Below are positions 1-8,593 of a stretch of 64,000 nt of DNA, piece by piece (position 1 is the first letter of the stretch; every line of letters starts with the position of its first letter). Source of the DNA: Bacteroidota bacterium. GTDB lineage: Bacteria > Bacteroidota > Bacteroidia > Bacteroidales > Lentimicrobiaceae. Both the position numbers and the translations under genes were made by a program. The notes under the pieces are model-generated. The model was not told where the DNA came from. It worked only from the letters and a program-made list of their open reading frames with translations, and did not search any database. Location of the stretch: NCBI GenBank assembly GCA_023434665.1, contig JAEYSM010000050.1, forward strand, positions 1 through 64,000, given 5' to 3'.

Positions 1-1829
1 GTAACGCTCTTTGCAAGATTACGGGGTTGATCGACATTACAACCACGCATTACTGCAATATGATATGCAAGTAATTGCAAAGGAATAGTTGCAATGAGTG
101 GTACCAGCATTTCTTCGGTTTCAGGAACTTCGATATAATGATCGGCCAGTTCTTTCACTGTTTGATCGCCTTCTGTGATAATCGCAATGATCTTTCCTTT
201 TCTTGCTTTTACTTCCTGGATATTCGAAATTACCTTCTTGTATGTGCCTTTATTTGTGGCAATGATTACTACAGGCATTTCCTCATCAATCAAAGCAATT
301 GGGCCGTGTTTCATTTCAGCTGCAGGGTAACCTTCTGCATGGATATAGGAAATTTCTTTAAGTTTAAGAGCGCCTTCCATTGCTACCGGATAATTGTATC
401 CCCGGCCAAGGTACAAGGCATTGCGTGAGTTTTTAAAAATTTCGGCTATTTCGATGATCTTGTCATTCACTTTAAGGGTTGTTTCCACCTTAGCCGGTAT
501 ACTGTCGAGTTCGGCAATTAATTGGTGATAACGCGAACGGGAGATAGTGCCTTTGCTTTCGGCAATCATTAGAGCCATAAGAGTCAATAGGGTAACCTGG
601 GCTGTAAAGGCTTTTGTTGAAGCAACACCAATTTCAGGTCCTGCATGAGTATAGGAACCTGCATGAGTTGCCCGGGCTATAGAAGAACCTACAACATTGC
701 AAACACCTATTATAGTAGCGCCTTTTGATTTTGCCAACTCAATAGCAGCTAATGTATCTGCGGTTTCACCTGACTGTGATATTGCGATTACAATATCATC
801 TTCGTAAATAATTGGATTGCGATACCTGAACTCAGATGCGTATTCAACTTCAACAGGTATCCGAGCGAGTTCTTCAATTAGGTATTCGCCTACAATACCG
901 GCATGCCAGGAAGTACCACATGCAACTATAAGTATGCGTTTGGCATTAACCATTTTTTGTTTATAATCGTTGATACCACCGAGGTTCACAACGCCTGTTG
1001 CTGCGTTTAAACGCCCTCTCATGCTGTCGCGGATAGACCTTGGTTGTTCATAGATTTCTTTAAGCATGAAATGCTCAAATCCTTCTTTTTCAAGTTCGCT
1101 GAGGTTGATCTCCAGAGTTTGAACGTACGGGGTCTTCTCAATATTCGAAATGGTTTTAATCTTAAATTCGCCGTCACGGCAGATCACTGCAATTTCTTCA
1201 TCATTGAGATAAACAACATCGCGGGTATATTCTACGATTGGAGTGGCATCCGAGGCAACAAAGAATTCCTGATCACCTATGCCAACTACCAGGGGACTTC
1301 CCTTTCGGGCAACGATTAGCTTATCGGCTTCATTCTTGTCGATGATGACTATGGCATAAGCTCCTACTACCTGATTAAGAGCAATTTGCAAAGCTTCGGC
1401 TAGTGAAACTGATTCGTTAAGTTGAATATCTTCAATTAAGTGAATCAGTACTTCTGTATCAGTTTCACTTTCAAAGGTATATCCTCTTTTTAGAAGCTCC
1501 TGTTTAAGAGGCGCATAATTCTCGATGATACCATTATGGATAATGGCTAAGTTTTTTGAGTAAGAGAAATGAGGATGGGCATTTACATCATTTGGTTCTC
1601 CATGGGTAGCCCAACGAGTATGGGCAATACCAATGGTTCCCGATATGTCTTTGCCTTTGACCGATTCTTCAAGGTCTGAAACTTTTCCTCTTGTTTTATA
1701 TAGTTTGAGTTCGGAATTCAGGAGGGCTACGCCTGCACTGTCATATCCGCGGTACTCAAGACGGTGAAGTCCTTTGATTAAAAGGGGATAGGCCTGTCGT
1801 GGCCCGATATACGCTACAATGCCGCACAT
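1..1829 (-). CDS. glmS: Glutamine-fructose-6-phosphate aminotransferase, 3' end cut by window edge
   Basis: Makes glucosamine-6-phosphate from fructose-6-phosphate and glutamine, the entry to UDP-GlcNAc for peptidoglycan and LPS. Translated by hand from the reverse strand: it opens MCGIVAYIG, so Cys2 is the N-terminal nucleophile exposed after Met removal, followed by a class II glutaminase domain containing HTRWATHG. Two SIS sugar-isomerase domains follow; SQSGETADT lies near residue 350 and HAEGYPAAEMKHGP in the last third. 609 codons are visible, ending DQPRNLAKSVT; the family usually ends two or three residues later, so almost nothing is missing. It sits downstream of the DUF4270 lipoprotein gene on the same strand but has its own -7 box. 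Confidence 0.97.
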   Translation of the reverse strand, partial: MCGIVAYIGPRQAYPLLIKGLHRLEYRGYDSAGVALLNSELKLYKTRGKVSDLEESVKGKDISGTIGIAHTRWATHGEPNDVNAHPHFSYSKNLAIIHNGIIENYAPLKQELLKRGYTFESETDTEVLIHLIEDIQLNESVSLAEALQIALNQVVGAYAIVIIDKNEADKLIVARKGSPLVVGIGDQEFFVASDATPIVEYTRDVVYLNDEEIAVICRDGEFKIKTISNIEKTPYVQTLEINLSELEKEGFEHFMLKEIYEQPRSIRDSMRGRLNAATGVVNLGGINDYKQKMVNAKRILIVACGTSWHAGIVGEYLIEELARIPVEVEYASEFRYRNPIIYEDDIVIAISQSGETADTLAAIELAKSKGATIIGVCNVVGSSIARATHAGSYTHAGPEIGVASTKAFTAQVTLLTLMALMIAESKGTISRSRYHQLIAELDSIPAKVETTLKVNDKIIEIAEIFKNSRNALYLGRGYNYPVAMEGALKLKEISYIHAEGYPAAEMKHGPIALIDEEMPVVIIATNKGTYKKVISNIQEVKARKGKIIAIITEGDQTVKELADHYIEVPETEEMLVPLIATIPLQLLAYHIAVMRGCNVDQPRNLAKSV

Positions 1830-1870
1830 GGTGGTTGAGATAGATTATAATTGTCAAACAATTCGAAGTG

Positions 1871-1878
1871 CAAAAGTA
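1871..1878 (-). promoter_or_regulatory. Probable -7 box of glmS
   Basis: On the minus strand this reads TACTTTTG, matching the Bacteroidota -7 consensus TAnnTTTG. It predicts a transcript with a leader of about 35 bases before the glmS start at 1829. No clear TTTG lies 17-23 bases upstream. A small perfect inverted repeat (AATTGT-CAA-ACAATT, 1849-1863) falls in the predicted leader. Confidence 0.4.
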
Positions 1879-1943
1879 CTCATTGAAGAGATACCTATTA
1901 ATGAAAAAAGAAAATGTTTCTGCGTTATGCTCTGATAGCAAAA

Positions 1944-3248
1944 CTATTCCAATGGAGTATAATAAATCAGTAACCGCATTCTGCCGGTTTCAGCACCTGT
2001 GCCTTTCAGTACTGCCCTATTGGCACTGAGTGAGCTACCAGCAGCTAATATAATCAAACCATAATCGGGCAACTCCGGGTTAAGTAACCGCTGCTGGATA
2101 TATCTTGTAACCCTGATCCTGTATTCTTTGTTATTGCGTACCTGTCCACCAATATAGGCAGAGCCCTCTGCTTCATCGGGTAAAACTTCATATTTGCCAT
2201 TTTCATCCAAAACACGGATGGCCGCTAATGCCGGCATAGGATACTTATCATCGGGCTGGTCGTTCTCAATAACCAGAACAGCTTCATGGATGGCTGGTAT
2301 ATTTTGTTCTGCCAGCTTATCAATATGAGGGAACCTCAGTTTTATTTTGGCTCCTCCCATTGACTGCAGAAATAATTTCTCATTGCCCGCAAGAGTATCA
2401 CCCCCGAACTGCTGAATCAACAGAGGATCAGCACCTTCGTAGTCATAATGATTGTAGTTATTGAATCTTGCAGTATTAGAGCCAAAAACAAAATCTATTT
2501 TAGATGTATCGGCTGAATTGTGGAAATGTAAAGAAATCTTTGCCTGGCTATTACCGGGGTCAAGATACATAATAGCTCCATTTCCAACAGTTGGCGATGC
2601 ATCGGATGTAAGATAAATTCCCTTAAACTCTTTAAGGAAATTTGTATTTGTTGCGAGAGTAGTGGAATCCGCAGTAATGAGCCTATTGGCAAATTCCTGA
2701 GTAAGTTGTATCCGCATATGAGGAAGTATAGCAACGCCATTAACTGTATCAGTTGTCCGGGTATCTGGTACGAAGGTTGCTTCGCCTATAGGAACCGGTT
2801 TAACGGGAATAGTGCTGAAATGATAATAAGGATTTACCATGTTTAGCGTATCGTCTAACTCATATACCTTTATACTTTGTGTAGCAAGTGTATCACCATA
2901 AATACCTTTGTAAGGGATAGTGAGTATAATACTGTCGGCTACCGGATTACTTCCAAATGAAATATTGAGAGCAGGCATACGGAACTGCGAATATATAGAT
3001 GCTGTTGTAACACCATAAACAGGGTCGTTGACGGTGCCAAGCAGACTAGTGGCTAATTCGTCAGTCCTGAGGGTGTCTTCTTTTACCGTATAAGCTATTA
3101 CTGTTGTTGTGTCAGTATATTCATGTGACAATAGTTCGTCTTCAGGAATAAGATCGAGTCCTAAAAGATCGGGTTCTTTTTTGCATGAAAGGGCTAGAAC
3201 AGTAAGAGCAGCTAAAATCAGAATTCTGTTTACAAATAAGCGATGCAC
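1944..3248 (-). CDS. DUF4270 family lipoprotein
   Basis: A predicted lipoprotein of 434 residues. The N-terminus has a hydrophobic stretch ending at a lipobox-like LALSC (Cys22), followed by KKEPDLLGLDLIPED, which is typical of the DUF4270 family found across Bacteroidota. The rest is a long beta-rich region without catalytic motifs. The function is unknown; the family is expected to be surface or periplasmic. It lies 41 bases downstream of the GT5-like gene and about 115 bases upstream of glmS, a grouping seen in other Bacteroidales by recollection. Confidence 0.85.
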   Translation of the reverse strand: MHRLFVNRILILAALTVLALSCKKEPDLLGLDLIPEDELLSHEYTDTTTVIAYTVKEDTLRTDELATSLLGTVNDPVYGVTTASIYSQFRMPALNISFGSNPVADSIILTIPYKGIYGDTLATQSIKVYELDDTLNMVNPYYHFSTIPVKPVPIGEATFVPDTRTTDTVNGVAILPHMRIQLTQEFANRLITADSTTLATNTNFLKEFKGIYLTSDASPTVGNGAIMYLDPGNSQAKISLHFHNSADTSKIDFVFGSNTARFNNYNHYDYEGADPLLIQQFGGDTLAGNEKLFLQSMGGAKIKLRFPHIDKLAEQNIPAIHEAVLVIENDQPDDKYPMPALAAIRVLDENGKYEVLPDEAEGSAYIGGQVRNNKEYRIRVTRYIQQRLLNPELPDYGLIILAAGSSLSANRAVLKGTGAETGRMRLLIYYTPLE

Positions 3249-3289
3249 AGGTTAAATAATATTAAGTGAAAACGACTGCAAGTTAACCG

Positions 3290-4114
3290 TTATTCGGGAG
3301 TTGTGACAGGATTTTGGAGTACATTCTCATAAAAATTGTTATAAGTTTCCACGTACTTATCTTCCTGATAAGGTAAAACGGGTTTACCTGAGGTCATGGC
3401 ATATTCGAGCACCTCTTTATCAGTATTTTCAGCACCGGCAATAACTCCATCAGCGAAATCAATAGCGGTCATCATTAAACTTTGATATGAGGGCTTTTTG
3501 AAGTGTTTAAGGTCTTTATGAGTGACACCATCAAGCTTCACTTTGTTGGCCATATCTTTGTTTAACAGCTCATCGAAATGATCATCATAAAGAGAAACAA
3601 TTACCTTGGTATCTGAGAATAACGGGTTATCCTTATATGCTCTTTTAATATATAATGGCACTAGGCTAGACATCCAACCATGACAATGTACGATATCAGG
3701 AGACCATCCAAGCTTTTTAACGGTTTCAATTACACCCCTTGAAAAGAAAATAGCCCGTTCTTCGTTATCCTTGAAGAATTTGTTATTCTTATCACGGAAC
3801 ATAAATTTGCGCTGAAAATAATCTTCATTATCTATGAAGTAGATCTGCATTCTGGCAGATTGAATGGAAGCTACTTTGATAATTAAAGGATGATCGGTAT
3901 CGTCGATGATTAAATTCATTCCGGAAAGGCGGATAACTTCGTGCAGTTGATTCCTGCGTTCGTTTATATGCCCGAAACGGGGCATGAATGTTCTTATTTC
4001 GCGGCCTTTTTCCTGAATACCCTGTGGAAGATAACGACTTATAGTTCCCATCCGGCTTTCCTTGAGATAAGGAACTATTTCCTGAGATACGAATAGTATC
4101 CTCGTTTTTTCCAT
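3290..4114 (-). CDS. GT5-type glycogen/starch synthase catalytic-domain protein, single domain
   Basis: This 274-residue protein matches only the N-terminal Rossmann half (Glyco_transf_5) of bacterial glycogen synthases. Visible features are RILFVSQEIVPYL at the start, a GREIRTFMPRFG segment, YFIDNEDYF and PDIVHCHGWMSSLVPLY near residues 140-155. The usual ADP-glucose-binding Lys-x-Gly-Gly near the N-terminus is replaced by KESRMG, and there is no second GT-B domain, which would need about 200 further residues. Short proteins of this kind are annotated as glycogen synthase in many Bacteroidales, but catalysis is doubtful. It may be regulatory or bind carbohydrate. It is the first gene of the minus-strand group toward glmS. 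Confidence 0.8.
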   Translation of the reverse strand: MEKTRILFVSQEIVPYLKESRMGTISRYLPQGIQEKGREIRTFMPRFGHINERRNQLHEVIRLSGMNLIIDDTDHPLIIKVASIQSARMQIYFIDNEDYFQRKFMFRDKNNKFFKDNEERAIFFSRGVIETVKKLGWSPDIVHCHGWMSSLVPLYIKRAYKDNPLFSDTKVIVSLYDDHFDELLNKDMANKVKLDGVTHKDLKHFKKPSYQSLMMTAIDFADGVIAGAENTDKEVLEYAMTSGKPVLPYQEDKYVETYNNFYENVLQNPVTTPE

Positions 4115-4143
4115 ATTAATAAAAGTTTAGTTCTAAAGGAATG

Positions 4144-4151
4144 CAAAGTTA
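4144..4151 (-). promoter_or_regulatory. Probable -7 box of the GT5-like gene
   Basis: The minus strand reads TAACTTTG, a match to TAnnTTTG, about 30 bases upstream of the start at 4114. No good -33 element is seen. It lies in the 318-base divergent spacer 4115-4432, which otherwise holds only the promoter of the plus-strand oxidoreductase and AT-rich sequence with no convincing short gene. Confidence 0.4.
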
Positions 4152-4357
4152 ACAAATATTTATAAAACTTCCTCTCTTTAATTTTATTATACTGCAAATC
4201 AGTACACAAGAGCTTAGATTAGGAAACGATTTTGAAAAAACGATATTATTTGTCCATGATTGCATTTGATTTAATATTTGACCTTTATTTATAATGATTC
4301 TAAGTTAACCCGCTGAAAATCTTTATATAAGATGCATTTTTTGTAGCATAATATTAA

Positions 4358-4385
4358 TTGGATAAACACAATAATTATAAATTTG
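4358..4385 (+). promoter_or_regulatory. Promoter of the fusion oxidoreductase gene
   Basis: TTG at 4358-4360, a 17-base spacer, then TAAATTTG at 4378-4385 fit the Bacteroidota -33/-7 promoter. The predicted start of transcription is near 4390, giving a leader of roughly 40 bases before the ATG at 4433. Confidence 0.55.
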
Positions 4386-4432
4386 CCAGACTTTAATTAC
4401 GTATTGGCAAATGATATAATACCCGATCGAAA

Positions 4433-7400
4433 ATGTATAAAATAAACTCACATCCGATTCTTGAAATAGCTCCTGTACAAGAAGTTACCTTTATTTTTAA
4501 CGGGAAGAAAGTGAAAGGTGAAAAAGGTTTCACCATTGCAGCTGCTCTTCACCAGGCAGGCTATCCTATTCATAGTCATAGTTTACAAAACAGAGAGCGT
4601 AGTCTTGAGTGCGGGATCGGGAAATGTGGTGCCTGCGAAATGCTTGTAGATGGTAAAATAAAGCGTATTTGTATTACCAAAGTAGATGATATAAAAGAGG
4701 TTAAGGAAATACCTCATGATTTCACACCCGACATTGCTAAGGTTGACAAGGACGGAGAGGTTAAAGTGTTCAGGACCGAAGTGGCGATTATTGGAGCAGG
4801 TCCTGCAGGATTGGCCGCCAGGGAGGAACTGAATAACAATGGAATAGATAATATAGTAATTGACAATAATGAGCAGATAGGAGGCCAGTTTCTAATGCAG
4901 ACTCACCAGTTTTTCTTTTTTGAAAAGGAAAAGAAGTTCGGTGGAATGCGAGGATTTGACATAGCCAAAACGCTAGCCGGGGAAGACCATACCGGAATTA
5001 TGCTCAACTGTACTGTATGGGACGTACTAGAAGGTAATCGTATTGCCGTTAAGAATATCCAGACCAACGAGATATTCTATGTGGATGCTCAATATATGGT
5101 TGTGGCAACCGGTGCCGTTCCTTTTATGCCGGCATTTGAAAACGATGACCTGCCAGGAGTTTATACTGCTGCTGTTATCCAGAAAATGATGAATACTGAG
5201 TTTACTTTACTTGGTAAGAACATTCTGACTGTTGGTGCAGGAAATATCGGCTACCTTACTTCTTATCAACTTATGCAGGCAGGTGCCAATGTAAAAGCGA
5301 TCCTTGAGGCACAACCATTTGAGGGAGGTTTCCCGGTGCAAGCCAATAGAGTTCGTCGGTTGGGTATTCCTATTATGCTTTCGCATATCCTGCTTAAAGC
5401 AATTCCTAATGAAAGGCACGATGGTATAATTGGAGCTGTGATAGCAAGGTGTGAGAACTTTAAACCAGTTCCGGGTACTGAAATTGTTATTGAAGGTATT
5501 GATGCTATAAATATTTGTACCGGTCTTGTACCTGATGATCAGTTACTGATTAAAGGAAATGAAATTTTTGGCAGACACTGTTTTGGTGCCGGTGATTCAA
5601 TAAGAATTGGTGAAGGTACAAGCGCAGTGTTAAAAGGTCGCCAGGTTGCTTATGAAATTATGCAGGAAATGGGTAAAAGGTTCAATTACGACGAGTTCCT
5701 TTCTGTTTCTAAAGAATACATTGACTCACAACAGCATCCTAAAAGAGTTATTGAGACACCATTCCTGCCAACTCCCGAAAGGATGAATTCAAAGCCTTTT
5801 GTGCAGATAGACTGTTTGTACGGATTTGCCTGCAACCCATGCGAATTCTCATGCTCCCACGGCGCTATAACAAAGACTTCTACAAGCACGGTTCCTCACA
5901 TAGACTTCGATAAGTGTATTGGATGTATGGATTGTGTTTATCAGTGTCCGGGACTTGCAATATTTGGCTATCATTTAAAGAAGGATTGGCTCTTCCTGCC
6001 TATAGAATATCATGCTGAAGAGGGGGCAGAAGTGTATCTGGTTAATAATAACGGTGCTATTTTGGGTAACGGAATCATTGAAAAGATTTTAAAGAAGCCC
6101 AATAAGACCAATGTTGCCAGGGTAAAATCACTTGACATACATAACGAGCAGCTTACTAATGTCAGAGGATTCATCATAAAGGAAAAATTTCCCGAACCAT
6201 TACAGGTTACTCCGGCTGAGTTTAGTGAGAAGGAAAAAATGTTCGTTTGCCATTGTGATGATGTAACTCTTGATGAGATTCTTGAGACTATTGGAGAAAG
6301 ACAGTTTATTTCGGTTGATGAAATTAAACATACAACACGTCTTGGAATGGGTGCTTGTCGAGGTAAACGCTGCATTCGCAGATTAAAGCAAACACTTACA
6401 GGATATGGAATTACCGTTGTAGGAGAAGCTACACCACGTGGACCATTATCAAATCAACTCACTATGGGTGAACTTTATCCCCATAATGGTCATGAAAAGA
6501 TATATATCAATTCAAAGGGCACTTCTGCAAGAAAAATTGAAGTAGCTTCCCTGGTTGGGGGCGGAGGAATGGCAGGTTCAGCCTTATTCAGATACCTTGC
6601 AGAAGCCGGACTTAAGCCTGTTTTGATAAATGCTGACAGAGGTTCGTCATGGAGAAATATTGCTGGCGGAAGACCTGCATTCAGTGTCCCAGAACTGGCT
6701 GATATCGCAATGAAGAATCTGGAATTATTCAAAGGTCTGCAGGAAATTGCTAATATTAACTTTCAGCAAATTAATTATGTTAACCTTGCTCATGATGAGC
6801 AAGTACTTCAGGCACTAGATAATTCCAGAGCCTGGTCTAATGCCTTTATGGTTGAACCTAAAGATTTTGGCAAATATATTTCATCTTATTTCAACCCAAA
6901 TCTTAAAACATACCTGGGTGCGCTGATAACTAAAGATTGCTGGCAAGCAACGCCTGGACTGGTTTTAGACCTGATTAGAAGAATTGGTATCCGGAACGGA
7001 GGTACAATTCAAGAGGATTGTCGTTTGATTGATGTGAGAAAAGAAGGAAGTAAGTATATCATTCTGGCTCAGGATCATAACAGAGAATATATTGAGTATC
7101 ATACCGATGTGTTTATTAATGCCTTAGGAGGAGAAGCTGGTAAGTTTGCATCTAAACTGGGATTGGAAACAGGATTGTATCCAGTTAAGCATCAAGCATT
7201 TATTACGAGAAGATTACCAATGATGGGCATTAATGGAAATCCACTCGATATGATCATCGATAGACGCAAGTACAAAGGATTTGTGGCTGTATATGGTCAG
7301 CAACTTGCTGAAACCGGACAAATTATAGGCTGTGCATCACCAGCGGTAGATCCTTTGGAAACTGATAAAAACCTCAAATATAATAGTAAGCAATTCCTTG

Positions 7401-7666
7401 AAATTGTTTCGGAAGTATTTGTCGACTGGTTCCCAAATCTTTCATCGGTTGGCTTCCAGGCTATCTGGGGAGGATATTATACTGAGCCTAAGATGATTGT
7501 AGATACTGAACATGGTTTACTGGTAGGGCTGAGAGGTCAGGGGTATATGCTGGGACAGTATCTGGCGAAGTTATACGTTGATAAGCTTACAGGCAAGCCT
7601 GTCCCTGATTATATGGACCTACTTAAGTTGAATGGCGAAGGTTTGCAGGAAAAGGCATTTAAATAA
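4433..7666 (+). CDS. Multidomain fusion oxidoreductase (HcnABC / amino-acid dehydrogenase type)
   Basis: A 1077-residue polypeptide joins parts that are usually separate subunits of hydrogen cyanide synthase, octopine/nopaline oxidase or (hydroxy)proline dehydrogenase complexes. In order: a Fer2_4 [2Fe-2S] domain (Cys60, 65, 68, 80); a two-dinucleotide disulfide-reductase-like FAD/NAD domain (GAGPAG at 121-126, GAGNIG at 268-273); two [4Fe-4S] motifs (Cys461/467/470/474 and Cys495/498/501/505); a BFD-like [2Fe-2S] domain (Cys606, 608, 642, 647); and a DAO-type FAD domain from about residue 702 (GGGGMAG at 709-715). The C-terminal domain probably oxidises an amino acid or imino acid and passes electrons along the clusters to the N-terminal flavin. 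The substrate cannot be read from sequence. No racemase, transporter or regulator lies beside it, and it appears monocistronic. Confidence 0.85.
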   Translation: MYKINSHPILEIAPVQEVTFIFNGKKVKGEKGFTIAAALHQAGYPIHSHSLQNRERSLECGIGKCGACEMLVDGKIKRICITKVDDIKEVKEIPHDFTPDIAKVDKDGEVKVFRTEVAIIGAGPAGLAAREELNNNGIDNIVIDNNEQIGGQFLMQTHQFFFFEKEKKFGGMRGFDIAKTLAGEDHTGIMLNCTVWDVLEGNRIAVKNIQTNEIFYVDAQYMVVATGAVPFMPAFENDDLPGVYTAAVIQKMMNTEFTLLGKNILTVGAGNIGYLTSYQLMQAGANVKAILEAQPFEGGFPVQANRVRRLGIPIMLSHILLKAIPNERHDGIIGAVIARCENFKPVPGTEIVIEGIDAINICTGLVPDDQLLIKGNEIFGRHCFGAGDSIRIGEGTSAVLKGRQVAYEIMQEMGKRFNYDEFLSVSKEYIDSQQHPKRVIETPFLPTPERMNSKPFVQIDCLYGFACNPCEFSCSHGAITKTSTSTVPHIDFDKCIGCMDCVYQCPGLAIFGYHLKKDWLFLPIEYHAEEGAEVYLVNNNGAILGNGIIEKILKKPNKTNVARVKSLDIHNEQLTNVRGFIIKEKFPEPLQVTPAEFSEKEKMFVCHCDDVTLDEILETIGERQFISVDEIKHTTRLGMGACRGKRCIRRLKQTLTGYGITVVGEATPRGPLSNQLTMGELYPHNGHEKIYINSKGTSARKIEVASLVGGGGMAGSALFRYLAEAGLKPVLINADRGSSWRNIAGGRPAFSVPELADIAMKNLELFKGLQEIANINFQQINYVNLAHDEQVLQALDNSRAWSNAFMVEPKDFGKYISSYFNPNLKTYLGALITKDCWQATPGLVLDLIRRIGIRNGGTIQEDCRLIDVRKEGSKYIILAQDHNREYIEYHTDVFINALGGEAGKFASKLGLETGLYPVKHQAFITRRLPMMGINGNPLDMIIDRRKYKGFVAVYGQQLAETGQIIGCASPAVDPLETDKNLKYNSKQFLEIVSEVFVDWFPNLSSVGFQAIWGGYYTEPKMIVDTEHGLLVGLRGQGYMLGQYLAKLYVDKLTGKPVPDYMDLLKLNGEGLQEKAFK

Positions 7667-7773
7667 TATATAATCAGTAAGATGGCCTAATTCTGGCTCG
7701 CCAGATGAATTCAATTGCCGGGGAACGTTAAAACACTGAATTACGGAAATTTAACTAACCTTAATGAATTAAA

Positions 7774-7805
7774 TTTTTGTAAGTAGAATAAATTTGCTAC
7801 TTTTG
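7774..7805 (+). promoter_or_regulatory. Promoter of the yceD-rpmF-plsX-fabH operon
   Basis: TTTTTG at 7774-7779, an 18-base gap, then TACTTTTG at 7798-7805 followed by C. This is a near-ideal Bacteroidota -33/-7 promoter. The predicted transcript begins near 7810, about 20 bases before the GTG start of the first gene. Confidence 0.75.
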
Positions 7806-7831
7806 CACCCCTAAAACTAAACCATAAAGCT

Positions 7832-8362
7832 GTGGATTACTTGAAAAATTTTGTAATTCCATTTGTTGGGTTAAGTACCGGTGAGCATCTTTATGAGTTT
7901 CTCATTGATGATAAGTTCTTTGCAAATTTCGAATATTCTGAAATAAAGAAGGCGCAAGTTAAGGTCAGTCTTTCATTGATCAAACATGAGCGTATGTTGG
8001 TTTTAACATTTTCGATGAATGGGACATTGGAGGTTTCTTGCAGTAGGTGTCTTGATACATTTGATTTGCCCATTGAAGATGAACAAACACAGTATATTAA
8101 GTTTGGTCAGGAATTTAAGGAAGAGGATGCAGATGTTATGATAATTCCTGAAAACGAGACTCAGATTAATGTTGCACCCTTTATATATGACTATCTTCAT
8201 TTACTTGTACCATTCAGAATTGTACATCCTGTAGATGAAGAAGGCAAATCGGCCTGTGATGCAGACGTAATCAGAAGAATCGACAGCGAAAGCGAAGCTA
8301 AAGATATTGACCCAAGGTGGGATAAATTAAAAGGTTTAAATTTCGACAATAATAATCAATAA
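7832..8362 (+). CDS. YceD/DUF177 family protein
   Basis: 176 residues, close to the usual length of YceD (about 173). It contains the paired-cysteine stretch VSCSRCLDTFDLP (near residues 69-81) and a later single Cys in KSACDAD, as in DUF177 proteins. The family is encoded immediately before rpmF in most bacteria and is linked to 23S rRNA synthesis or ribosome assembly and to fatty-acid genes; the molecular role is unsettled. The start is GTG at 7832, 13 bases would separate its stop from rpmF, and the strong promoter just upstream supports this start. Confidence 0.88.
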   Translation: MDYLKNFVIPFVGLSTGEHLYEFLIDDKFFANFEYSEIKKAQVKVSLSLIKHERMLVLTFSMNGTLEVSCSRCLDTFDLPIEDEQTQYIKFGQEFKEEDADVMIIPENETQINVAPFIYDYLHLLVPFRIVHPVDEEGKSACDADVIRRIDSESEAKDIDPRWDKLKGLNFDNNNQ

Positions 8363-8374
8363 AATTAATTAGAA

Positions 8375-8560
8375 ATGCCAAATCCAAAACATAGGTTTTC
8401 AAAAACCAGGACAGCAAAAAGGAGAACACATTACAAGATTGTTGCACCTACAATTACCCTTTGTTCAAATTGTGGTACCTCTGTTTTATATCACAGAGTA
8501 TGTCCGGATTGCGGATATTATAAAGGGAAACTTGCTATCGAAAAAGCAACAACTGCTTAA
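8375..8560 (+). CDS. rpmF: 50S ribosomal protein L32
   Basis: A 61-residue protein beginning MPNPKHRFSKTRTAKRRTH, the classic L32 start with a basic N-terminus. It carries a complete zinc ribbon, CSNC near residue 30 and CPDC near residue 45, so it is the zinc-binding form. It sits 12 bases after the yceD-like gene and 33 bases before plsX, the standard arrangement that couples ribosome and membrane-lipid genes. Confidence 0.97.
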   Translation: MPNPKHRFSKTRTAKRRTHYKIVAPTITLCSNCGTSVLYHRVCPDCGYYKGKLAIEKATTA

Positions 8561-8593
8561 TATATTGAGGCTTTATAACTCAAAAACAGTCAG

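Noticed and set aside
75..1319. Plus-strand reading frames of 117 and 91 codons within the first 1.3 kb
   Set aside because: They are shadows of glmS, which is continuous and fully recognisable on the minus strand.
7692..7705. Small inverted repeat TCTGGC-TC-GCCAGA after the fusion oxidoreductase gene
   Set aside because: Two-base loop, six-base stem and no T-run; too weak to call a terminator.
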